Assembly: GCA_010672925.1 (NCBI GenBank) | Contig: JAAHFP010000004.1 | Coordinates: 62,001 to 126,000 of the forward strand | DNA from: Symploca sp. SIO1C2 | GTDB taxonomy: Bacteria > Cyanobacteriota > Cyanobacteriia > Cyanobacteriales > Coleofasciculaceae | Length of the DNA: 64,000 nt | Direction of reading: 5' to 3' | In this document: in pieces, positions 26,596 through 34,055 of the stretch | How the letters are laid out: each line of letters opens with the position of its first letter | How positions within the stretch are numbered: the stretch's first letter is position 1 | The notes under the pieces: generated by a model | Told to the model about the DNA's origin: nothing | The model's database searches: none | Seen by the model: the letters and a program-made list of their open reading frames with translations, nothing else | Position numbers and translations under genes: made by a program

Positions 26596-27513
26596 TTAAA
26601 ATTCTCTAGGAATAGAGCGACGGTACATTTCTCCCAAGTGAGCGATAACATCGATCAATGTCAGGCGATAGTCCAGTAAAATGCTTTCATTTCGTCCTTC
26701 TAGCTTTAACTGTTTGGAAAATTCGTCAATCAGTTCCATATGGATTTCTACGATCCTAGATATGGAAATATCCGCAAAAAATGCTTGTTCAACCAAGCGA
26801 TCAATTTTTTGATTAAGATTAGAGTCTGTCGAAAAATATTTCAATAAGATATGACAGTACTCTAACTTTAAGTTTTCTAAGAATTTGTGCTGCTCTGCGG
26901 CAGGCAGATGACGTAAAAAAAGTTGAGGATTTCTTTTATAGTACACACCTAAGTACCCAAGCCGTTCCTGGAGTTTTTCCGATAAACGGCGCTGCTGATG
27001 CATTAGGAAATTACGCTGAGTGAGTTCGGTTGACTCATCGACATTAACCAATTTATGTGGTATACTGCAAAACGGGGAAAGGTACAAAAACCTAGCGATC
27101 GCTTGGTCAATCAGTTTGGTAATCTCAGGTAATTGGCTAGTACTGACTTGAACCTCAGCAGAGTGGAACAGATACTTAAAGTTTACTGGGATAGCACCAT
27201 TAGTGATATTAACCTCGTCGGACTGGTAGTTGAGGTTAACAGAGGTAGTCAATGCTTCTGATTCCTTGAGAAAAATCACCACTGGTAGTAAAATACCTTG
27301 TTCGTATAGGCGGTTGATTATGGGTGGTAACGAGCCATTATCCTGGAAAATTAAACAATCCAGGTACTGCCGATGTTCCTCAACAAGAGCAAAAAACTCA
27401 GGTTCTGAATCAGTAGTATGCACAACAAAGCGCTCACTGCTCAAAAACTTACTCAAGGACTTAAGCAGAGACTCAGAAGGTACAAAGGTACAGAGAGTCA
27501 GTTGGGGGTGCAA
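26596..27513 (-). CDS. kaiA: Circadian clock protein KaiA (full length)
   Basis: 305 residues. The N-terminal ~140 form the pseudo-receiver domain (LTLCTFVPSESLLKSLSKFL, LDCLIFQD). The C-terminal four-helix dimer that binds KaiC starts near 185 (RLSEKLQERLGYLGVYYKRN) and ends MYRRSIPREF. It stimulates KaiC autophosphorylation by pulling out the A-loops. Some heterocystous strains have only the C-terminal half; here both are kept. The start appears to be a TTG (27513), as no ATG or GTG fits in frame nearby. That may keep expression low. Confidence 0.97.
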   Translation of the reverse strand: MHPQLTLCTFVPSESLLKSLSKFLSSERFVVHTTDSEPEFFALVEEHRQYLDCLIFQDNGSLPPIINRLYEQGILLPVVIFLKESEALTTSVNLNYQSDEVNITNGAIPVNFKYLFHSAEVQVSTSQLPEITKLIDQAIARFLYLSPFCSIPHKLVNVDESTELTQRNFLMHQQRRLSEKLQERLGYLGVYYKRNPQLFLRHLPAAEQHKFLENLKLEYCHILLKYFSTDSNLNQKIDRLVEQAFFADISISRIVEIHMELIDEFSKQLKLEGRNESILLDYRLTLIDVIAHLGEMYRRSIPREF

Positions 27514-27819
27514 AACAATACAATTTTCAACAACAATCTCGTGATTTTTGGTAATACATCACTTGGCCAAAGAACATTTTATCAATATTTTTATCAAATA
27601 TTGGATATTTTACTCAAGATTATTTTAAATAATCTAAAGATTGTCAGTAATTGTCATTTCTTGGGTATGTTGAGCCACCATTGAGAGCAATAATAGATCA
27701 AGCTGTACTTGCTATGTGCACCGGAAATGTAAAGTCTGGACTCAAGAGGTTGCTCTAGCTCCAGTTAGGTAGTCTCACCGGCAGTTTCCCATTCCTTGCA
27801 GCCAGATTTGGTTAGATTC
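27514..27819. promoter_or_regulatory. Divergent region between kaiA and the CBS/histidine kinase gene
   Basis: About 300 bp that must carry the kaiA promoter leftward and the kinase promoter rightward. It is AT-rich near kaiA. No clear -10/-35 pair or regulator site can be named with confidence. Confidence 0.4.
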
Positions 27820-30800
27820 ATGTCAACTTCCAGTCTAAAAGAATTTGCCAACCCTGTTCCTGTTTGTCAACCAAATTTGGAGCTTGCTACCCTGCTAGAT
27901 CTCTTTGGCTCTTCAGGATGCGATGCCATTGTTGTGGTAAGTCAGGAGCAACATCCCCTAGGAGTAGTTAACCTGCGACGGGTTATGCCCTATATGTTTT
28001 CGGTCACAGGGCTATTAAAGAATAGTCTATCCACAGCAAAGGTCGATTTCCAAAAACCCCTAGCCCAAATTCACCCTCCCATTATAGAACCAGTCACTAT
28101 CCTATCAGCTCAGCTGAGTTTGAACCAATTTTGTGCTCATCTAGGGCAGGAGGGAGACCAGAGAAAGCCAGAATACAGGGACGGGGAGACGGAGAAATGG
28201 GGAGATATTTCTCATTCTCCAACAACAAATAACCAACAACCAACAACAAACGATCAACAATGGGTACTGGTAGACGAGGATGGGAAATTTTTGGGGTTGC
28301 TCAATTATTCACTGTTGTTAAAATCTTTGGCTCCGAACTTTACAGCTACCGATGCGGTGAATACTGCTAACCAAAGACAACCAAGGGGAGTCAATGTTTT
28401 GGTACAACTGTTGGAGCAGTTGCCCCTACCACTGAGCTTACAAACCTCTACGGGACAGGTGGTAGCTCAAAATAGTAGCTGGTGTCAACAGATTGGTACT
28501 TCACCGGACTTGGATTGGGTAAAGTACAACAGTACTGTAGGATTAAATGTTTCTGAACTTGGTGCTAACAGGCTTCAGCAACAATGCCAGCTACCTGACT
28601 TTAGCTCAGCTTCTGAGGTAGCTACAGCTTTGTTATCTGAAGCTACTCCCCTTGCCGGAAGGGTTGCATTAATGTCTACCATCAAGGCAAAAGCTAGTGA
28701 TTGTTCCTGTAGGATTGATGTACCTTATCAAAGGAGATTGTTAACTCCCCCAGTGCCGACAACTAATGTACAATATTCTTACGAAGTACTTAATACAGTA
28801 GAATCTAGCATAGAGTCTGGTGCTAAAGTACCTGAGAGCCAAGAGGGAGATATCTCAAATAAGGTAAATAATTCAGTATACTCCGGAATAGATAAAAGCC
28901 AGAGTACTTGCTTCTCCTTTGTTAGAACCCCTCTATCCCCATCCGTTGCTTCCCTCGAAGACTGGGTAAGATCAAATCCGGCTGAATACTTACACTTTAG
29001 TGAGAATAAGGCAGAAGACAGGGGGCAAAAGGCAGAAAGGAAGGAAGAAATTTCTTCATCTCTAAGCTCTACTCTTTGGTTAGTGCTGGCTCAAGACACC
29101 ACTGAACAACAGCAGGTTACCCAAGAACTAGCAGCCAAAAATGCTGATTTAGTACAACTCAACCGCCTGAAAGATGAGTTTTTAGCTTGTATTAGCCATG
29201 AACTGAAAACACCTCTGACTGCGGTTTTAGGCTTATCAAAGCTGTTGAAGGATCAGGCACTGGGGACACTCAATGAGCGTCAGGCCCGCTATGCTCAGTT
29301 AATTTACCAGAGTGGCCGTCAGCTAATGACGGTGGTTAATGATATTCTGGATTTAACTCGCATTGAAACTGGTCAGCTACAACTAACCATAGATGCTGTC
29401 AAGATTCAGGCAATTTGCGATCGCGCCTATGCTCAAGCCCAACAACGACTGGTAAATCAAAAATCCCAGGAAGAAGGAGCTACTCAGTTTGCTCAATTTC
29501 ACCTCCAAATTGCACCAGACTTAGAAGTAATCGTTGCTGATGAATTACGCTTGTGCCAAATGCTGGTACATCTGCTAGAGAATGCCCTGAAGTTTACCGA
29601 CTCTAATGGAGAAATCGGTTTAACAGTCAATCATTGGGAAGGCTGGATTGCTTTCACTGTTTGGGATACTGGCATTGGCATCCCAGAGGAGAAACAGCAT
29701 TTAATTTTTCAGAAATTCCAGCAGTTGGAAGAACCTCTCACCCGTCGTTTTGACGGCACTGGTTTAGGATTGGTGTTAACTCAGCGCCTAGCTAACCTGC
29801 ACGGCGGAGATATTTCTTTTATTTCCAAACCTGACGAAGGCAGTCAATTTACTCTACTACTACCTCCCTGTCCCCCTCAAGAGAAATGGGAGGAAAATGC
29901 ACCTGTGGTTGAAGAGCAAGAAGTAAGGATACTTAATCAAAAGATTAGTACAACCGAGGGTGCTACAGGAAAAGGCATTCAAGGTAAAAGTTCTACAACT
30001 CAGCAGATACGTAGCCCTAAGCACCAGCAACCAACCACCAGTTTAGTGTTAATTGTGGAAACTGTGCCCCGATACCTGGCAGATTTAAACGAACAGCTTC
30101 AGGGTTTAGGATATCATGTAGTCATTGCCAGAGCTGGAACAGAAGCGATCGAAAAAGCCCGTCGTTTGCAGCCTTGTGCTATCTTCCTTAATCCCCTACT
30201 ACCCCAACTTTCCGGCTGGGATGTCCTGACTCTGCTCAAATCGGATCAACACACTCATCACATTCCTATCTTTGTGACGGCAACCCAGGCAGAAAAACGG
30301 CAAGCTTATCACCACAAAGCGGATGGTTTTTTAACCCTACCAGTACAAGAGCAGGCATTAATCAAAACCCTAGCTTCTTTAGCTAAGCCTCAAACTCCTA
30401 CCAGTAGTAGTCTGACAATTCTCTATCTAACTCTGGTAGCAACCCATGATACGTCTCCCGTATCCCCTGCACTGAGTTCTGAGTTAACTAATTTTCTGAA
30501 TCTTCAGCACTCACAAATCAAATACCGGATACTTGAGGCTGATGATTTAGAGCAAGCAGAAATCCTAACTCGCGTTTGGCATCCAGATGTCCTTTTGCTG
30601 GATAGTGAAGGAATTACGGATCCCTTAGCTTACTTGCAACAGCTTGCCCAATATGAAAGCTTGACTGCTTTACCCCTAGTTACCTTGAATTACAAAACTA
30701 CGGAAGCAGCCAATCAAGTCAGCAATCTTTGTGTCTATCCCTGTTTGGCAGTAGATGCCTCCTCCAAAGTTGCTGCTGTACTACAAGTCGTTCAAGTTGC

Positions 30801-31275
30801 AGCTGGAATGAGCCACAAACCTAATGTACTAGTGATGGACATTGGGGAAATAGGGATACAGGGAATGTCACAGTCCCCAATCCCCACCTCCCTAACTCCT
30901 CAATCCTCCTGGCGACAGGCACTAATGCAATACTTACAAACAGCAGGATTTAGAGGTTTACTTGCCAATTCCTGGGTGGAAGTATACCGTCAACTCCAAA
31001 CTCAAAATTTTGATTTATTGTTAATTCGTTTAACCCAAATTCGGGATTCTTCAGTGTTAGCAAAAAGACTCAATTCCTTGGCTCAACTGCAAAAATTACC
31101 ACCAGTCTTAGTCCTAGATCATCGATTAGGGGATGAATCAGTAACCGCTTCAGGACATTCTACTTTAGAACTGGAGTCTCTTCTCCAAGGGATTGCTACC
31201 CAGGTGCTGCGAGGTTATTCCCAGTCGATGAGTCAATTATTGGCTCAGATTAAGCAAGTTTTGGCTTGGAAGTAG
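27820..31275 (+). CDS. CBS-domain histidine kinase with three degenerate receiver domains, divergent from kaiA
   Basis: About 1150 residues. A tandem CBS pair is at the N-terminus (LLDLFGSSGCDAIVVVSQEQ; WVLVDEDGKFLGLLN). The second CBS is interrupted by a low-complexity insert encoded by an intergenic-type ACAACAAA/GGGGAGA repeat. After a variable region come HisKA (ACISHELKTPLTAVLGLSK, His near residue 460) and HATPase (LLENALKFTDSNG, DTGIGIP, GTGLGLVL). Three receiver-like domains follow. The first has Asn at the phosphosite (FLNPLLPQLSGWD), the second lacks the acidic pair, and the third has LLIRLTQI instead of Asp. They look like pseudo-receivers. ATG 27820 is preferred over TTG 27796. 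Confidence 0.88.
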   Translation: MSTSSLKEFANPVPVCQPNLELATLLDLFGSSGCDAIVVVSQEQHPLGVVNLRRVMPYMFSVTGLLKNSLSTAKVDFQKPLAQIHPPIIEPVTILSAQLSLNQFCAHLGQEGDQRKPEYRDGETEKWGDISHSPTTNNQQPTTNDQQWVLVDEDGKFLGLLNYSLLLKSLAPNFTATDAVNTANQRQPRGVNVLVQLLEQLPLPLSLQTSTGQVVAQNSSWCQQIGTSPDLDWVKYNSTVGLNVSELGANRLQQQCQLPDFSSASEVATALLSEATPLAGRVALMSTIKAKASDCSCRIDVPYQRRLLTPPVPTTNVQYSYEVLNTVESSIESGAKVPESQEGDISNKVNNSVYSGIDKSQSTCFSFVRTPLSPSVASLEDWVRSNPAEYLHFSENKAEDRGQKAERKEEISSSLSSTLWLVLAQDTTEQQQVTQELAAKNADLVQLNRLKDEFLACISHELKTPLTAVLGLSKLLKDQALGTLNERQARYAQLIYQSGRQLMTVVNDILDLTRIETGQLQLTIDAVKIQAICDRAYAQAQQRLVNQKSQEEGATQFAQFHLQIAPDLEVIVADELRLCQMLVHLLENALKFTDSNGEIGLTVNHWEGWIAFTVWDTGIGIPEEKQHLIFQKFQQLEEPLTRRFDGTGLGLVLTQRLANLHGGDISFISKPDEGSQFTLLLPPCPPQEKWEENAPVVEEQEVRILNQKISTTEGATGKGIQGKSSTTQQIRSPKHQQPTTSLVLIVETVPRYLADLNEQLQGLGYHVVIARAGTEAIEKARRLQPCAIFLNPLLPQLSGWDVLTLLKSDQHTHHIPIFVTATQAEKRQAYHHKADGFLTLPVQEQALIKTLASLAKPQTPTSSSLTILYLTLVATHDTSPVSPALSSELTNFLNLQHSQIKYRILEADDLEQAEILTRVWHPDVLLLDSEGITDPLAYLQQLAQYESLTALPLVTLNYKTTEAANQVSNLCVYPCLAVDASSKVAAVLQVVQVAAGMSHKPNVLVMDIGEIGIQGMSQSPIPTSLTPQSSWRQALMQYLQTAGFRGLLANSWVEVYRQLQTQNFDLLLIRLTQIRDSSVLAKRLNSLAQLQKLPPVLVLDHRLGDESVTASGHSTLELESLLQGIATQVLRGYSQSMSQLLAQIKQVLAWK

Positions 31276-31440
31276 GTGATAGGTGGTAGGTGGTAGGGTA
31301 AAATTACTGTGGAACAGGCATCTTGCCTGTCTTGAAATAGGCTACTACAAGATCTGCGATCGCATACCCTAGCATCACCAACTCAAGCGGTTCCATAGAT
31401 TAGGTGAGGTTACATCTAATATGAATTAAATTACACATAC

Positions 31441-31504
31441 TGTAGGGGCGGGTTTAGCGATAACCTAAGACATTCGACCCAAATATTGAGATCAAACCCG
31501 CCCA
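31441..31504. repeat. TGTAGGGGCGGGTTT inverted-repeat element, solo copy
   Basis: Starts TGTAGGGGCGGGTTT and ends AAACCCGCCC, with ~38 bp between. The ends match the element at 33850-33914 and the four units at 41871-42290; the interiors differ. Confidence 0.75.
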
Positions 31505-31572
31505 ACACTGTCCCCAAGAGCAAAGATAGCTTAATGAGTCATAGTTAAATTTTAGCGCAAGTGCGATTTTGG

Positions 31573-31630
31573 TTATTTTATGCTATTATTTTTTTATAAT
31601 GGAAAAAGTGTGCGCCTATATATAAAGTAT
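31573..31630. repeat. 58-bp dispersed repeat, copy 2
   Basis: Same length as the copy at 9750-9807, matching 49 of 58 positions. The most conserved part is GTGTGCGCCTATATATAAAG. Confidence 0.75.
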
Positions 31631-31888
31631 TCCCTTTGGTATCAAAAAAGCGAGTAACACAAGCAGTACTGTAAGCGATCGCGCAATAAATTAAGATTGG
31701 TAAGTATTCCGATTATTGAGATGCAGCACACTGCGTAGCAAATGAAGTACAACTTCTCATAGTAAAACTCTGGTGGAACAGGCATCTTGCCTGTCATTAT
31801 CTCCATAGTAAATAACTTGCTTCCCTATCTCCCCATCTCCTCAGAAAGCAAGCCATAATAGTTCTCAAGGGAACTCAAAAAATCGGAT

Positions 31889-33390
31889 ATGGTTTTGGAT
31901 CTATTTGCAGGGGTTAGCATTAGTGCATTAAAGCCAGTAACAGAAAAGGTATCGAAGGCACTGGTAGCAAAAGTCAACAGCAAATTAAATCCCTCAGATT
32001 TGGAAAAAGCTTTGCAGGAAGGATTGCTGGTAACTCAGGAGTGGGAGGAAAAGCTGCCCCAGGATCAGCGTTTATTTTACCGTTGTCTCCCGGATCTTAT
32101 ACCTCGCTTTCTGGCGCAATTCTTTCAGGAAACGACGGTTCAACAGGAATTGCAAAAACCTCTGACGGATGCTGGTACTCCTAAAGTTGAATATTTGGTA
32201 GAAGTTTTCCAGAAAGTAGCTCAGACAGATTTAAAAGGAGAATATATAACAGATAGCCTGGAACCTTGGCTAGAAGTATTTACTCAGGCTTATCTCCAAC
32301 AAACCAGTACTTATCTCAAGTTTCAAGTTGCCAAAGAGGATTATTTTCAGCAACTGGCTATCTATTTTGATGATATTAAATTTGCCGGGATTGCTGTTGA
32401 AGGGCAAGAGAGGGAAAAATCGGAGCGGCTAGAACAAATTTTTGTGATGCCGGAAGTGAAGGAAGAGACTACTACAAGTCCCATTATTTCTGATGTAGGG
32501 GCAAAGCATTTGGGGGAGAATTTATCGATAAAACCCAAGGCATACAGTCCAAATACTGACGCTCCTTTCGTCGCTAACGCTGCGCTAATGCCCTCCGCTG
32601 GCTGGGAGCATGGTAGAAAGTTTTCCGCAGAACAGTTATTGAGTCAAACTACAGCTAAGAAATTAGTCATCCTAGGAAACCCTGGTATTGGTAAAACCAC
32701 TTTAATGAGCTACTTTGCCGTGATGCTGGCACGGAAACAACCAGAAAAGTTGGGTTTAACAGCACAGGTGGATTGGTTACCAATTTTACTGCGGATTCGG
32801 GATTTGGCGCGAGTGCCAGATATGGGGATTTTGGAGTTTATTGAGCAGTTTACTCAGAAGCATTTATCTGTGGCAACCTTGCCAACAGGTTTCTTTGAAC
32901 ATTGGCTCCAGGAAGGAAAAGCCTTAATTTTATTAGATGGTTTGGATGAGGTAGCGAATCCAGCTAAACGGGAGGAAATAGTAGACAAAATTAGGTGCTT
33001 CCTGGGACAATTCCAGATGAGAATCAATGGGTGCGTATCTTGAGTACTGTAGCGTTGCGTATATTTGGTAAGGATTCAGAGGAAGTACACCAAGCACTAC
33101 TAGCGCTACTTACAGATGAGGATAAACTGGTGTGTATCTTGGCTGCTAAGGCGTTGGGTAAATTGGGTAAGGATTCAGAGGAAGTACACCAAGCACTGCT
33201 AATGCTAATCACAGATGAAGAGCAACAGGTGCGTAACAAGGCGGCTAGGGCACTATTATATAAATTGGGTCAAAAATCTAGTGAGATTATCCCTACTGTC
33301 ATCCGATGGATTAAGCAATATCAAGATTCAGAGTATGTAGGTAGGGAGATAGATGTACTGTGGGATTTGGTAGTGCAGGATAAAGGATAA
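31889..33390 (+). pseudogene. Broken NACHT-HEAT STAND ATPase
   Basis: The first frame (31889-33043) encodes a helical N-terminal domain (~1-180) and the start of a NACHT NTPase: Walker A LVILGNPGIGKTTL and Walker B ALILLDGLDEVANP. After RCFLGQFQ it shifts and stops within a few codons. A second frame (from ~33017 to 33390) carries about three 31-residue HEAT repeats with the recurrent DSEEVHQALL. An intact protein would have several hundred residues between these parts, so a frame-shifting deletion at ~33015-33020 is the likely event. Related STAND proteins act in stress sensing or phage defence. The link between the N-domain and NACHT also seems to contain repeat-derived sequence (32572-32615). 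Confidence 0.8.
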
Positions 33391-33528
33391 GGAAAATGTT
33401 TAGCGATCGCGCAATGCCAATATTACCCAAACCAAATAAACTGAATCTGTAAATGCGATCGCTTACAGCAATAGCTAATCGCATATAATATGAGGTATTG
33501 CGAGATTTGCAGTCAGTTTCGTAACCCA

Positions 33529-33732
33529 CCCAGAGTTTAAACTCTGGGCTAATAGCTTAAGTCCACTTAAGTGGACTATAATTTTTATGAGCTGATCAGA
33601 ATTGTTGGAAAATACGATAAATTTAGCGCCCAAACAGCCAGAAAAGTTATTATTTTGCATTTCCCATTTTTTTATGAGATTACAGTCGTCTTAAGACGAC
33701 TTTAGCTATAAGCCGTAGATTTAAATCTACGG
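33529..33732. mobile_element. 204-bp element made of two inverted pairs of perfect palindromes
   Basis: Left: CCCAGAGTTTAAACTCTGGG (33529-33548), 11-nt spacer, AGTCCACTTAAGTGGACT (33560-33577). Right, mirror order: AGTCGTCTTAAGACGACT (33684-33701), 11-nt spacer, CCGTAGATTTAAATCTACGG (33713-33732). All four are perfect palindromes. The centres (TTTAAA outside, CTTAAG inside) are the same left and right. The arms differ between sides but stay self-complementary. Spacer lengths are identical and the spacers are similar in reverse complement. The 106-bp core codes for nothing evident. It looks like the two ends of a transposable element. Confidence 0.7.
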
Positions 33733-33849
33733 TGGTTGAGCCGATAGCGAGGAGATGTGAACCGAAGCAATACAATTGTGCGATACCAATATTGCCAAAT
33801 CGCAATAAAATGTGGTTGCTTGATTACAGACGATGGGGAGAGATACGGA

Positions 33850-33914
33850 GGGCGGGTTTTGTTGGAACAATTATCGTCTTTAAGGGGAATTGACTAGCTA
33901 AACCCGCCCCTACA
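33850..33914. repeat. GGGCGGGTTT...AAACCCGCCCC element, opposite orientation
   Basis: Begins GGGCGGGTTTT and ends AAACCCGCCCCTACA, the reverse orientation of the family at 31441 and 41881. Confidence 0.7.
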
Positions 33915-33992
33915 GCGGGATATTCTGAATATAATGTCGAATGAGTAAATTGGATTTGCGATCGCTCCCAATCCTAGATTAGCTCAACCGTG

Positions 33993-34030
33993 ACATGGTT
34001 CGTTAGGCTTTGCTAACACACCCTACAATT
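33993..34030. repeat. ACATGGT...TGCTAACACACCCTACAAT repeat, copy 1
   Basis: A ~37-bp sequence also present at 47759-47796 with a few substitutions. Both copies are intergenic and carry a short inverted GTTAGGC/GCTAAC core. Confidence 0.65.
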
Positions 34031-34055
34031 AGTACTACCACCTAAAATCTAACAC

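Larger units (their letters stand above)
31310..31795. repeat. Direct pair of TGGAACAGGCATCTTGCCTG repeats
   Basis: A 22-bp sequence containing the hairpin ACAGGCA-TCT-TGCCTGT occurs at 31310-31331 and again, in the same orientation, at 31774-31795. The two bracket ~440 bp of non-coding sequence that includes a GGGCGGGTTT element and the 58-bp repeat. Confidence 0.7.
33391..34055. other. Gene-free region packed with palindromic repeats
   Basis: No gene is seen. It contains the paired-palindrome element (33529-33732), a GGGCGGGTTT element (33850-33914), a TGCTAACACACCCTACAAT repeat (33993-34030) and several HIP1 octamers. It lies between the broken NACHT gene and the convergent thiO-thiG gene. 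Confidence 0.7.
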
